Numbered from the stretch's first letter, positions 16,501 through 25,601 are shown. The stretch is 27,179 bases of DNA from an uncultured Acidimicrobiaceae bacterium (GCA_937868025.1 CALMLJ010000387.1:1-27179), one strand, 5' to 3'. Program-made: numbers and translations. Notes: generated by a model from the sequence alone, not told the origin.

Positions 16501-19500
16501 GACGACAACACCTTCAAAACCGTCACCACCTACGACGCTCGCGGCAACGTCGAATCGATCACGCCACCCGCGCCATTGGGCGCGACGTCGAACACATACA
16601 CGACGAGCGGTATCGCCGCCGTCGGCTCGGCAGGCACCATGCCGGTCGGCCTTCTGCGAACCGTGCGCAACGCGTTCGGTGGCGACACCACCTACAGCTA
16701 CAACTCGAAGGGCGACCTGACCCGTGTCATCGATGTGGTCGGCAAGACATCCGACTTCACCTACGACGAGCTCGGCCGTGAACTGACCCGAACCGACACC
16801 GGCACGGGCATCCCAGCCGGCACCGTGTTCACAAAGACCTGGGACAAGCTGTCGCGGATCTCGACCGACACCGAACCATCGGTCACCAATGTCGTCACGT
16901 CCGCGACTCGCCAGCTTCGGGTGACGACGACCTATGACCCCAACGGCAACGTGAGCCAACGCTCGACGGGCCCGGTGACCCCCGTCGCTGCCGACCCGGC
17001 CCGTGTCGAGACCTTCACGTACGACGACGACGACAACGAGCTGACTCGCACGGTGACCGTTGGCGCCACTCCGATCACAACGACGAAGGAGTACGACCGC
17101 AACGGCAACGTGACGGCGTCGATCGACCAAGAAGGCCGCCGCTACGAGATCGCGTACAACTCGCGGAACCTCGAGACGACGCGGGTCCTCAAGGCGTACC
17201 AGTCCGACCCAGTGGCCGCCTCGACGCCATACGACCTCACCGTCAGTACGACAACCTACGACGACATGGGTCGGAAGGCGACGGTGACCGACGCCGAGGG
17301 CCGCACCCAGCAGTTCACCTACACGATCAACGATCAGGTCGACATGGCCTCCCAGCTCGCGTTCGACGAGCGGAACGGCTCGCTGTCGGACCTGGTGATC
17401 AGCGACACCGACTATGACGCAATCGGCCATCCCCTCACCGTCTGGGAGGGGAACGGCACGCGCAAGACCACGATCACCTACAACGCGGCGGGCCTCAAGG
17501 AGACCGATTCGGTGTTCCAGAACGTCGCAGTCGGAGGCGTTGCCGCCGGCACCAAGCTCCGCGAGTCGTCCTACGGGTACGACGTTGCCGGCAATGCGAC
17601 CACCGTGACCATCAGCGGCCTCGGCTCGTACGCCGACCGCGTCACCCGGACACACTTCCTCAGCACCGGATTGAAGGATTGGGAGGAGGTCGAGAACGGC
17701 ACCGGTGCCGGCGACGACCTGCGAACCCTGTTCGAGTACGACGCCCGGGGACTGGTCACCAAGGAGACCGATCCCGACGGCAACGCCGTCACGACCGGGT
17801 ACGACACGATGGGTCGACCCACCTCGGTGAAGTCGCCGTCGGTGCCGAACGAGACGTCGGGTGGCACAGCGGCCTCGTCGCAACCGGAGACCCGCAGCGG
17901 ATACAACACGTTCGGTGACTTGACCGAGGAGCGCGACGAGAACATCCGGGTCACCACCCACGAATACGACCAGTTGGGCCGCGAGACCAAGATCACCCAG
18001 CCGACCTACACCCCTCCCGGCGGGAGCGCGGTGACACCGTTCGAGTCGATGACCTACGACAAGGTCGGCAACCTCGTCACCAAAGTCGACCGGCGGGGCA
18101 AGACCTCAACGTTCGAGTTCGACAAGCTCAACCGGGTGTTCCGGACGACGACGCCGGGCACCGTTGCCGGCACCCCCGCCGTGACGCTCACGAAGTACGA
18201 CAAGGTCGGCAACGTGATCTCGACGGTCGACCCGCTCACCGCGGTCACCCTGAGCACCTATGACGATCTCGACCGGGTACGCACCACAACGCAGGTGGTG
18301 CGCCAGCCGACGACGCACAATGTCACGACCACGTTCGACTATGACCGGTTGGACAACCTGACCTGGAAGCAGGACCCCGCAGCTGCCACCGTGTCGGGCA
18401 CCGTCGCCGCTATCACCACGCAGGTGTTCAACGCCGCCGGCGACCGCGTCTCGGTCACCGATGCGCTGGCCCATACAACGACCTACACCCCGTCACCGTT
18501 CGGTGAGGTGGTGTCGACGATCGACGCGCAGAACCGCCAGACCACATCGGCTTTCGACCAGGCCGGGCGCCAGACCGCAGCGACAAACGTCGGCAACGTG
18601 GGTGGTGGCCAGCCGGCGCTCACGACGACGTTCACCTACGACAAGCGGTCCAACCCCTTGACGACCACGACACCGGAGGGGCGGGTATCGAAGTCAACGT
18701 ACGACGCCGCCGGCCGCCTCACCGGAGTGACGCAAGGGTTCGGGACCGCAAGCGCGGTGACGACGTCGTACTTCTACGACGCGGCGGGAAACAACACTCG
18801 CATCCGCAACGGGCGCGGCTTCGACACCATCATCGAGTACCAGCCATGGAACCTGCCCGAGTCGCGCATCGAACCGGCCACCACCGCAGGGCAGCCAGTG
18901 GCGGATCGTCGCTGGCGCCGCTCCTACGACGCCGCAGGTCTTCCGACCAAGGACGAACAGCCCGGGTCGGTGAGCGTGGCCCGAACCTTCGACGAGGCCG
19001 GCCGCACCAAGACCGAGACCGCGACCGGCGCCACCGGCTCCCGCACGTTCGGCTACGACGTCGCCGGACGGCGCACCTCGGTCTCCCACCCAACTGCCGG
19101 GATCGTCGCGACCTATGACGACCGTGGGCTTCCACTTGCCGTGACCGGCGGTGCGTCCTCGACCAACTACACGTGGGACGACGCATCACGGCTCACCCAA
19201 CGGGTCGATACCGCAGGCACCACCGGGTTCGCCTACGACGCCGCCGGGCGCGTCGCAGCACAGACCGATCCGCAGACCGGCAAACAGATCACCACGTTCT
19301 ACGACAACGTCGGCCGCCTCGAAGCAGCCAGCTACGACCCGATCGGATCGGGCGGATGGTCCGGTGGCGCGTTCCTGTGGCAGTCCGCGGACGACTACGG
19401 GCGTACGGGCCAGAACCTGTACTTCCCCGACGGATCGTCGCCCACGACCTACGCCAAGTTCTACTACTACGACGGCGACGACAACCTTGCGTACGAATCC

Positions 19501-21357
19501 GTCGACGGCACCTCGACACCGGCCGACAACGGCTGGCACTCCTACACGTACACACCGCTCGGTCAGCTGGAGTCGTGGACCAAACCATCCGGCACCGTCG
19601 TCAACTACGCCTACGACGGCGCCGGCAACCGCTCCCAGGTCGCTGGTTCAACCTTCGCGTACGACGAACAGAACCGGGTCAAGTCCGGCGGTGGCACCAC
19701 CTTCACCTGGTCGCTCCGCGGCACCCAGACCGCAAGCGTCACCGGTGGTGTCACCACGAACCGCACCTACGACGCGTTCGGTCTCGAGCTCACCGACGGG
19801 ACCGTCAGCTACACCTACGACGGGTTGGGGCGTATCGCCACCCGCAACGGCACCGCCCTCAAGTACAACGGCACCGGGATCGATCCGATCGCGGACGGCA
19901 CGTGGACCACGGTGCAGAACCTCTCCGGGGCGCCATTGTCGATCAAGTCCGGCGCAACGGCGAACTGGGCGTTGCTGGATCAGCACAACGACCTCGTTGC
20001 CCTCATGGCCCCGGCGACCGGTGTCGTGGGCAACACGACGTCATATGACCCGTTCGGCAAGGTCGAGGCCCGCACCGGGTCGACGGTCCCGACGGTCGGG
20101 TTCCAGGGTGACTACACCGACCCGACCACCAGCGAGGTGTGGATGGGCGCCCGTTTCTACCAGCCGGCGAACGACACGTTCACGAGCCGTGACACCTACG
20201 ACGGCCAGCTCGCGACCCCGGTCTCGTTGAACCGTTACACCTACGCCGATGACGATCCGTTGAACGGGATCGACTGGGACGGCCACTCCGCGGATAGTGC
20301 GTCACGGTCGAACGCGGCCCGGTCGTTGTATGCGGGTGCGCGGCAGTGGGACAAGGACCGGACCAACGCATCGAAGGCCCTCGGGCGCACCGGCAAGTGC
20401 CGCAGTGTTCGGTCCTGCGAGAACCTGGTCTCGAAGAAAGCCAACCCGAACTCGATCACCAAGAAGCAGCGCGCCAAGTACGAGAAGCAGGCCAAGGGCC
20501 CGAAGAAGAAGAAGCCGTCGGCGCGCAAGCCGGGGTGCACCGACAGCATTGGGGCGTTCTTCGGGTGCGTCGGCGACGCCGCGGGCAAGACCAAGGACTT
20601 CGTCGTCGAGCACAAGAACGAGATCGTCGCGACCGTCGCCGCCGGCGCGGTCTTCCTGGGGTGCACAGGGGCGACGATCGGCGGTGGCGCGGTGGCGTGT
20701 GCCGCGGCCGCGGGGGCGACGTATGGGGCGGTGCACGGCTCCATGGAATGCCCGCCCGTCGACATGAAATGCGCGAAACAGGTAGCGATCGAGACGGTCG
20801 TCGGGGGCGCCAGCGGTGCCGCGGGCGGTGTGGTCGGAGGCAAGATCGCGTCGCCGTTCCTCAGCTCGGTCGCTAGCGGCGCGGCCGTCGGCGGATCCGG
20901 CGACGCGACCCACCAACTCCTCACCACCGGCAAAGTCAACGTCCGGCAGACCCTGACCGCAACCGTCATCGGCGGCGCGGCCGGCGGAGCATTCCACGGG
21001 ATCAATGCGGCGAGAGTACGCGTCAGGGAACAGGGGTTGCTCACCGAGGCGCGCGCCGCGCGCGACGAACTTGCAGGGCGCCTCGGGAAGCTGCCGACAT
21101 CCCAACGGCCGGCGGCGGCGACCGGTGGGTACAACAAGGTTACCGGCGAGGTCGCTGCAGGATGTTCGACTGGTCGAGGCCAATGTGCCGAGGATGTGGT
21201 CGTGGAGCTCCTCGGAGGTGACCGCAGCAAGATCGGTCTGACCGAGGCGGTCCGTCCTCGCCCGATCGACCCGCCATTCACGGAGGTGCCGATCTGCGAG
21301 CGCTGTCAGGCCAAGTACCCAGCCACAATGTTCCCATCCGGAACCAAGATGAAGTAA
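13387..21357 (+). CDS. RHS/YD-repeat polymorphic toxin with C-terminal deaminase domain (5' end possibly replaced)
   Basis: Frame of 2656 codons. Residues about 95-660 form the N-terminal region common in actinobacterial RHS proteins (DGTHVVEVSNDRLNFKD, WPGVDVEYIVRPSG, FPVRIDPTVQSG). From about 673 (NLENGSYFTSQTDVTVVS, GAFGKGWTSAYE) the RHS barrel begins, with dozens of YDxxGxxxxxT repeats to the core motif MGARFYQPANDTFTSRD and NRYTYADDDPLNGIDWDG (about 2250-2295). The variable end follows: a Lys-rich stretch, a Gly/Ala hydrophobic zipper (about 2418-2445) that may cross membranes, then a deaminase-like domain (about 2575-2656): GYNKVTGEVAAGCSTG, catalytic C2600-A-E2602, and P-I-C2637-ERC2640 for zinc. 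This resembles YwqJ-type toxin deaminases. No signal peptide is in frame; LLVGGVLVADVAAQ near residue 18 looks like a leftover signal end. The GTG 13387 start is only formal, lying inside the HTH codons; ATG 13534 is another option. Confidence 0.85.
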   Translation: MDQRVRAGANPSRDTLLVGGVLVADVAAQDRGAEAKARVLPKPQAVPKSMKELGALPTQDAPRNDDSVPGLIAPSGPGRSSEPLNTAPPRDRLAEAISKQPKPKLDEPLKERRELASARSETGRVFLYPDGTHVVEVSNDRLNFKDASGTWQKIDSSVVVSKADPEVLASAANDFSVTFAPLSKGGVKVVGPDGTELSFVPDVANDVAPRRAAEDNRVVYPDVWPGVDVEYIVRPSGVEEVLNVKRNPGRGSFPFIVGGAELRPAEGGGFDAVTKGQPSSLSVAPVVVTDKRGVAIEAGKAGGSAGVGAVPADSARRNSGVVRERFANPRRFDVGVDPAWLASLPASEFPVRIDPTVQSGSTVNVQRRVKANPAASCDDVPAACQAQVGTYLGAKVRSYARFDLSYIMGWRTLLGIDVESASIELEADTAGMAWPPASTSVTAKDSMWPTGAGGKYAYVDLEDPAHNDLGDVDIDPTSKRGSIDISDSFDDWQAAQDAIPHSFDVHDIGFGGNESGVYSWMNLKPMTISAVFENQAPGAVLSWNGGYQTAVPPELHELNTINTSVQATVIDLDGDTMSGHYEMCTVSTYVESNGQECDDVVSPTYTGLTNGSGVPAWAPPLRWQDYYLVRFVVDDGVDAAESVFAKFRSEIPTVNPTWHTGSDPYGGFDGGVNLENGSYFTSQTDVTVVSVGPKLENTRSYNSMDTRVGAFGKGWTSAYEMSVEWMAAAPGVAVLRPDGRREFYGKNPDGSYGAPLGSSATMVESAGPAWTLTDPDSTVYSFDSTGVLTGIVDEAGRALQLTYTSGLLSQVKDAVSQRALSFTWSTPAGATRAHVASVSTDSVTGAGVSTWTYGYAANDLLADVWDPIYPAPSTTKTHYDYDGSARLQAWKNPRIKVEAALTYDGSGRVATRADGRGATFTYSYAVPSPVAGETSQTTVWDPRRTAAEPVGGETTWGFDQFHRLVRRTNEAGKNRLWSYDAKGFLEQLTFEDGSAEKYTNDEKGNTTAKTDRWGKTTFYEFDANNRVTVVRDARSANKDDNTFKTVTTYDARGNVESITPPAPLGATSNTYTTSGIAAVGSAGTMPVGLLRTVRNAFGGDTTYSYNSKGDLTRVIDVVGKTSDFTYDELGRELTRTDTGTGIPAGTVFTKTWDKLSRISTDTEPSVTNVVTSATRQLRVTTTYDPNGNVSQRSTGPVTPVAADPARVETFTYDDDDNELTRTVTVGATPITTTKEYDRNGNVTASIDQEGRRYEIAYNSRNLETTRVLKAYQSDPVAASTPYDLTVSTTTYDDMGRKATVTDAEGRTQQFTYTINDQVDMASQLAFDERNGSLSDLVISDTDYDAIGHPLTVWEGNGTRKTTITYNAAGLKETDSVFQNVAVGGVAAGTKLRESSYGYDVAGNATTVTISGLGSYADRVTRTHFLSTGLKDWEEVENGTGAGDDLRTLFEYDARGLVTKETDPDGNAVTTGYDTMGRPTSVKSPSVPNETSGGTAASSQPETRSGYNTFGDLTEERDENIRVTTHEYDQLGRETKITQPTYTPPGGSAVTPFESMTYDKVGNLVTKVDRRGKTSTFEFDKLNRVFRTTTPGTVAGTPAVTLTKYDKVGNVISTVDPLTAVTLSTYDDLDRVRTTTQVVRQPTTHNVTTTFDYDRLDNLTWKQDPAAATVSGTVAAITTQVFNAAGDRVSVTDALAHTTTYTPSPFGEVVSTIDAQNRQTTSAFDQAGRQTAATNVGNVGGGQPALTTTFTYDKRSNPLTTTTPEGRVSKSTYDAAGRLTGVTQGFGTASAVTTSYFYDAAGNNTRIRNGRGFDTIIEYQPWNLPESRIEPATTAGQPVADRRWRRSYDAAGLPTKDEQPGSVSVARTFDEAGRTKTETATGATGSRTFGYDVAGRRTSVSHPTAGIVATYDDRGLPLAVTGGASSTNYTWDDASRLTQRVDTAGTTGFAYDAAGRVAAQTDPQTGKQITTFYDNVGRLEAASYDPIGSGGWSGGAFLWQSADDYGRTGQNLYFPDGSSPTTYAKFYYYDGDDNLAYESVDGTSTPADNGWHSYTYTPLGQLESWTKPSGTVVNYAYDGAGNRSQVAGSTFAYDEQNRVKSGGGTTFTWSLRGTQTASVTGGVTTNRTYDAFGLELTDGTVSYTYDGLGRIATRNGTALKYNGTGIDPIADGTWTTVQNLSGAPLSIKSGATANWALLDQHNDLVALMAPATGVVGNTTSYDPFGKVEARTGSTVPTVGFQGDYTDPTTSEVWMGARFYQPANDTFTSRDTYDGQLATPVSLNRYTYADDDPLNGIDWDGHSADSASRSNAARSLYAGARQWDKDRTNASKALGRTGKCRSVRSCENLVSKKANPNSITKKQRAKYEKQAKGPKKKKPSARKPGCTDSIGAFFGCVGDAAGKTKDFVVEHKNEIVATVAAGAVFLGCTGATIGGGAVACAAAAGATYGAVHGSMECPPVDMKCAKQVAIETVVGGASGAAGGVVGGKIASPFLSSVASGAAVGGSGDATHQLLTTGKVNVRQTLTATVIGGAAGGAFHGINAARVRVREQGLLTEARAARDELAGRLGKLPTSQRPAAATGGYNKVTGEVAAGCSTGRGQCAEDVVVELLGGDRSKIGLTEAVRPRPIDPPFTEVPICERCQAKYPATMFPSGTKMK

Positions 21358-21367
21358 TGGTGCACAG

Positions 21368-21922
21368 GTGACGCAATTCGCTCTTCTCCGGTACGAGATG
21401 TCCAGGATCGAATGGTCGCGGGTCCAGCCTGACGGTGGATCAAGCGTCCCGGCTGCGATTGCCGCTCTCGCTGCGGCGGATTCCGACGACGAGGCAAGGT
21501 CGGCCTATTGGTCGATTGACAACAACGTCGTCGTACAGGGCACGCTGTACGAGGCCGCCCCCGCCGCCGCTCGCTGCCTGGTCGTCGCTCTCCTAGCGGC
21601 CGGGCCAGCGTCGAGACCGTGGATCCTCGAACTGCTCGTGCAGCTGGGAAGTGGTGGGGATCGACACGATGGTGCCGCACTCGCTCCAGCGTGTCGGGAG
21701 GAACTCGTCCCAGGATTCGTGCTATTCGCCGACGGCATCCACGACCTGGACGACCGAACACGAGCCGCCAGCATTGATCTCGTCGGTCTGGTCGGCCTGG
21801 CTTCGGCTCAGCTTCGGGGTCGAGCGATCGAGTTGCTCCTGTCTCGACGCGAGTTCGAGCGCGATGCTGTCCTCGCCATGCTCGACGCCACCCTCGCCCT
21901 TCTCTCCTCGACTCCCGCGTGA
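21368..21922 (+). CDS. Probable immunity protein for the RHS deaminase toxin (helical repeat type)
   Basis: Predicted 184-residue cytosolic, alpha-helical protein. The GTG start is 10 bases after the RHS stop; ATG 21398 is an alternative. Sequence features: AYWSIDNNVVVQGTLYEAA, PAAARCLVVALLAAG, RPWILELLVQLGSG, then TRAASIDLVGLVG and LRGRAIELLLSRREF, i.e. paired amphipathic helices as in HEAT-like repeats. Proteins with this YWxIDN-xxVxQGxLYExA opening are common as putative immunity proteins next to polymorphic toxins. Position, strand and spacing make it the expected partner that binds and blocks the deaminase domain in the producer. Function inferred from position and fold look, not shown. 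Confidence 0.7.
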   Translation: MTQFALLRYEMSRIEWSRVQPDGGSSVPAAIAALAAADSDDEARSAYWSIDNNVVVQGTLYEAAPAAARCLVVALLAAGPASRPWILELLVQLGSGGDRHDGAALAPACREELVPGFVLFADGIHDLDDRTRAASIDLVGLVGLASAQLRGRAIELLLSRREFERDAVLAMLDATLALLSSTPA

Positions 21923-22043
21923 CGGAACGGCTCGTACGTCGCGACGTGGCGGCTTTGCGACCTCAGCGGAGTTCACCGGATCGGCCCGTCGCGAGTGCGA
22001 ACCCCGACAACGTGGCAAGTGCTGAAGTTCAGACGAGTGTCTT

Positions 22044-22421
22044 ATGACGACCAAGTTCTGGATTGCTGACGAAGTGGACGGTCCTGGTCGATTCCCGGTT
22101 GGGAAGCTGATCCGTCTCGCAGCACGAACTCTGTCGCCGGATGTCGCGTGGCAGGTCACCCGAGCGCGAGGCTATGGGCTTCTCGTCAATGAGCTGGCCG
22201 GGATGCTCGATACGCACGACGAGGTCGTCATGTCAACGGACGAACTCTGCTCCATCGCCGATGCCGACGACGAGTGGTTCTATGACCTGGAGGCGGCGGC
22301 TTCGGACGGCAAGTTGCGAATCGGAGTTCACGACAGTGCCCGGATGTTCGTCCAGGGGCAACGCCGGGTGGCAGGAGAGATTGCCGGAGCCTTTGATCAG
22401 GTAACTGAGGCCGACGACTGA
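22044..22421 (+). CDS. Small acidic uncharacterised protein, candidate immunity gene
   Basis: Predicted 125-residue acidic cytosolic protein. It opens MTTKFWIADEVDGPGRFPVG and contains RARGYGLLVNELAGMLDTHDE, TDELCSIADADDEWFYDLEA and a helical C-terminus RMFVQGQRRVAGEIAGAF. No signal peptide or membrane segment. There is no obvious ribosome site before ATG 22044. It lies between the presumed immunity gene and a possible orphan toxin tail on the same strand, where additional or displaced immunity genes are typical in RHS loci. No family recognised; it could equally be an unrelated small gene. Confidence 0.55.
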   Translation: MTTKFWIADEVDGPGRFPVGKLIRLAARTLSPDVAWQVTRARGYGLLVNELAGMLDTHDEVVMSTDELCSIADADDEWFYDLEAAASDGKLRIGVHDSARMFVQGQRRVAGEIAGAFDQVTEADD

Positions 22422-22463
22422 TTTCACTGTGCGGACTATTGCGAATGGAGGACCGCCTCGTGA

Positions 22464-22619
22464 CCGACACATGACCGTCGGTCAGGACGCGGGATCGGCA
22501 CCACGGAATCTGGGCCCACAGCGCGTCGGCCCGCGACCCTCGAGCTCGGCCTGAACAAGGTGAATCCGATCGGGCCGAAGCGGTTCGGCGTCATGCCCAA
22601 CCAGCCGTACTCTCGGTGA
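22464..22619 (+). pseudogene. Possible orphan toxin C-terminal tail
   Basis: The frame opens only after a stop at 22461-22463 and has no good start, yet its end reads protein-like: ATLELGLNKVNPIGPKRFG then VMPNQPYSR and TGA (22617-22619). The next gene's ATG is three bases on. A start-less toxin end followed at once by a small gene is what displaced RHS toxin-immunity cassettes look like. The upstream half of the frame does not look coding, so only the last 25-30 codons are likely relics. Confidence 0.35.
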
Positions 22620-22622
22620 CGC

Positions 22623-22925
22623 ATGGAACGCCGTGATTTCGAGCTCGTGACGTCCGACGACCGTGGAGTCACGATGGTTGTCACCGGTCCGTGGTCGGAC
22701 TATGCGGCCCGGTTGTTGTGGTCGGGCGAGATCGACGGCCTCGATCTCAACTACGTGAAAGGGTTCAAGGACACTGACCTGGCGTTCATCGAGCCGTGGC
22801 CGATTCGGCGGATGTCGATCCTCGCTCGAACGGTGCGGGACCTCGCGCCCGTATCCAATCTGGCGCCGACGCTGGTAGAGCTGAGCGCTCGCTCACGAGC
22901 TTGCGCATGCGTTGCTGATGCATGA
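22623..22925 (+). CDS. Small uncharacterised protein, candidate orphan immunity gene, 3' end disrupted
   Basis: Reads as a genuine N-terminus, MERRDFELVTSDDRGVTMVV, with TGPWSDYAARLLWSGEIDGL, DLNYVKGFKDTDLAFIEPW and RRMSILARTVRDLAP, then falls apart after about residue 87 (TLVEL) into SARSRACACVADA. That last stretch is the antiphase reading of an ImmA/IrrE fragment starting at about 22885. The gene therefore seems to have lost its natural end by recombination there. It begins three bases after the presumed orphan toxin tail, the arrangement expected of a toxin-immunity pair. No named family recognised. Confidence 0.55.
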   Translation: MERRDFELVTSDDRGVTMVVTGPWSDYAARLLWSGEIDGLDLNYVKGFKDTDLAFIEPWPIRRMSILARTVRDLAPVSNLAPTLVELSARSRACACVADA

Positions 22926-23139
22926 GCCGGCGCCGGTGAACTCCGGTGACGGAACCCGTTCGTACACGTCGATGCTTGAGCGCGAGGCCGAACACCTCGG
23001 CGGCGCCCTGTTGGTGCCACGGCCGATGGCGGTTGGTGTGGTGCGGCGGGGCCGGTCGCTCGCCGCCGCCGCCGCCGAGATCGGTGTCAGCGAGCAGATG
23101 CTGCAGTATCGGATCCAGGTGACCGGAGCGCGGCGCTAG
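22885..23139 (+). pseudogene. C-terminal fragment of an ImmA/IrrE-type metallopeptidase
   Basis: Directly after a stop (22882-22884) the frame reads ALAHELAHALLMHEPAPV, containing the zinc HExxH motif HELAH (22894-22908), then MLEREAEHLGGALLVPRP, where EREA supplies the usual third zinc ligand region and F/LGxxLLxP is diagnostic of the ImmA/IrrE family. It ends with SLAAAAAEIGVSEQMLQYRI and a stop at 23137-23139. The N-terminal part, including any fused Xre domain, is missing. Intact members cleave Xre-type repressors of mobile elements. The first in-frame start would be an ATG at 22912, after the active site, so the product would be inactive. Confidence 0.75.
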
Positions 23140-23190
23140 ACGCAACATGCCCAGGCGGCGCACGTTGGCGGCCAGGCCTACTCTCGGAGT

Positions 23191-24594
23191 GTGACCTCAC
23201 TCCATGACTTCACAGCTGTGGAGCAACGGGATCTCCTCCAGGCGGGTGAGCTCAAGCCCGCAGATCTCGTGAGCCACTATCTGGACCGGATCGGTGAGTG
23301 GAACGACACGCTCGGAGCGCTGATCACCGTCGACGCTGAGACCGCCATCCGGCGGGCATCGAACCCAAAAGGTCTCCAGCGAGGCGGTCTCTGGGGGTTG
23401 CCCTACGCCGAGAAGGACTTGTGGGAGCGCTCCGGGGTCCGAACGACATACGGATCGAGGCGTTACGAGAAGCATCGACCCACAGCATCTAGCGAGCTCG
23501 TCCAGGTACTTGATGACGCCGGAGGCATCAGCGTTGGACGAACGAACACCTCGGAGTTCGGGTTCTCCTGCTACACGGAGAACGCCGTCGGCCCGACCAG
23601 CCGCTGCCCTTACGACCTCGGGTGCGGGCCGGGCGGGTCGAGCGGCGGCGCCGCAGTGGCAGTGGCCGCTGGCCTCATCCCGGTCGCGCCTGCCAGCGAC
23701 GGTGGAGGATCGATCCGCATCCCTGCAGCGGTGAACGGCCTGGTCGGCATCAAACCGTCGAGAGGCCGAGTACCAGCGGGCGCGGGCTTCGGACTCGGCG
23801 GCCTGTCGGTGCCCGGACCGATCGCGAGAACCGTGGGCGACGCTGCGATGCTCCTCGATGTGCTCTCCACAGGCGGCTCCTACGAGTTCGCCACCCGCTG
23901 TCCCGGCGGCCTCGGTCCCTTCCTCGCGAGTGCCGTGCCGGGTGCGCGACGGTTCCGGATCGGCGTCACGACGTCGTCACCGTGGGATACCGCATACGAC
24001 CTGCATCTCGATTCCGATGCGACCGATGCCTTGGAGGTCGGCATCAACGCTCTCGCGTCGGCCGACCACCAGGTCGAAGAGTTCGCGTTCGGGCCCGCGC
24101 CCGAGTATCCGTCGGCCTTCAGGACGATCTGGCAGGCCAGCGCGGCGGGCCTCGATGTCGAAGGGGCCCAGGTTGAGCTGCTCGAGCCTCTGACGCGTTG
24201 GCTCGTCCAAGAGGGTCGCCGTGTGTCAGCCTGCGACCTTGCAGGAGCTCTTGGTGCTTTGGTCGAGTACGAACGGCGAACCATCCGGTCGATGTCGGGC
24301 TTCGACGCCATCCTCACGCCGGCCCTCGCCCAATCGCCGCGCCCGCTCGGATGGTTTTCGACGAACGACCCGGAGGTCAACTTCGAGCAGCAGTGCCGAT
24401 ACACACCGTTCACGTCGTTCGCGAACGCGTGTGGGCTGCCGGCGATCAGCTTGCCGGTCCACATGACCGCCGATGGGTTGCCGATGGGTGTGCAGCTCGT
24501 CGGCCAGCCAGGCGGTGAGAACACGCTGATCGCGATCGGCGCCGACCTGGAACTGCGTCTGAGGTGGCACGTTGCCCACCCGCCGCAGTGGTAA
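23191..24594 (+). CDS. Amidase-signature family hydrolase
   Basis: Predicted 467-residue cytoplasmic amidase. The full catalytic triad is present: Lys75 in LPYAEKDLW, the cis-Ser S150 in [18 protein letters not shown], and the nucleophile S174 in [11 protein letters not shown], 24 residues apart as in the family. [15 protein letters not shown] and the closing [34 protein letters not shown] are also typical. GTG 23191 follows GGAG closely. Family members hydrolyse nitrile-derived amides, nylon oligomers or act in Glu-tRNA(Gln) amidation; gatA itself is unlikely, as gatB/gatC are absent. It marks the return to ordinary, intact genes after the toxin region. Confidence 0.9.
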   Translation: MTSLHDFTAVEQRDLLQAGELKPADLVSHYLDRIGEWNDTLGALITVDAETAIRRASNPKGLQRGGLWGLPYAEKDLWERSGVRTTYGSRRYEKHRPTASSELVQVLDDAGGISVGRTNTSEFGFSCYTENAVGPTSRCPYDLGCGPGGSSGGAAVAVAAGLIPVAPASDGGGSIRIPAAVNGLVGIKPSRGRVPAGAGFGLGGLSVPGPIARTVGDAAMLLDVLSTGGSYEFATRCPGGLGPFLASAVPGARRFRIGVTTSSPWDTAYDLHLDSDATDALEVGINALASADHQVEEFAFGPAPEYPSAFRTIWQASAAGLDVEGAQVELLEPLTRWLVQEGRRVSACDLAGALGALVEYERRTIRSMSGFDAILTPALAQSPRPLGWFSTNDPEVNFEQQCRYTPFTSFANACGLPAISLPVHMTADGLPMGVQLVGQPGGENTLIAIGADLELRLRWHVAHPPQW

Positions 24595-24651
24595 GCGCCT
24601 CAACGTTGCTACCCGCGAGGCTGAGATCCGCTTGTCTGGGATGAGCGAAGC

Positions 24652-25041
24652 TCACAGCAACTCGAGACCTCGGGCTGGATAGACGATGTTGAGGGCGGCC
24701 AGCTCGGCTGGGGTCTCTCGGATGTATCGCTCGCGCAGCGCCTGGTCGGAGATCTCCTCAGGCCACCAGGTGTCGTCGAGTGGAGGGACCTGGGTCCAGG
24801 CGGGTGGTGTTTCGCCGCGTGCCGTGGCTTCGCGGGCGAAGACGCCGGCGAGAAGGGTGTCCCACTGGTGGTCGCCGGTGCTGGGCGGTTCGGCGAACGT
24901 GACCTCGAAGTCGTCGCGGGTGCGGACGTCGGCGACGGTGAAGGCGAGGAGGCGGAGGGCGAAGACGATGTCGCCGGCCTCGAGCTCCCGGGCAATGCAG
25001 CGCGCCCCGTCGGCGACTGTCAGCGGAGGTCGTGGCGGCAT
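24652..25041 (-). CDS. Uncharacterised conserved-looking actinobacterial protein
   Basis: Predicted 129-residue soluble protein starting at ATG 25041. It reads VADGARCIARELEAGDIVFA, LRLLAFTVADVR, FAEPPSTGDHQWDTLLAGVF, AREATARGETPPAWTQVPPL, DDTWWPEEIS and RYIRETPAELAALNIVYPA. From memory, proteins of this build (EAGD-x-x-FALRLLA, EPPSTG-x-x-WDTLLA, PxWT) recur in actinomycetes beside Xre regulators and may be toxin-antitoxin or mobile-element linked; no catalytic motif was recognised. Its start is 118 bp from the divergent Xre gene at 25160, so a shared regulatory region is likely. Confidence 0.7.
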   Translation of the reverse strand: MPPRPPLTVADGARCIARELEAGDIVFALRLLAFTVADVRTRDDFEVTFAEPPSTGDHQWDTLLAGVFAREATARGETPPAWTQVPPLDDTWWPEEISDQALRERYIRETPAELAALNIVYPARGLELL

Positions 25042-25159
25042 GCCGTCCAGTCTCCTGGTGCGAGGGTTGTGGGCGCTCGGATTTCGCCGGCTGGCTCGAC
25101 GGCGCCGTTGGGTGGTTTCACTCGCTCATGTTGGGTGACCGAGGCGCGGATGGGAATCG

Positions 25160-25585
<426 letters not shown>

Positions 25586-25601
25586 CTGGAGGTACCGGTA
25601 C

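Noticed and set aside
16153..17961. Minus-strand ORF of 602 codons inside the RHS gene
   Set aside because: Antisense shadow of YD repeats; no start signal and no motif.
20241..21281. Minus-strand ORF opposite the RHS toxin tip
   Set aside because: Pro/Ala/Ser-rich shadow; the plus strand carries the conserved deaminase motif.
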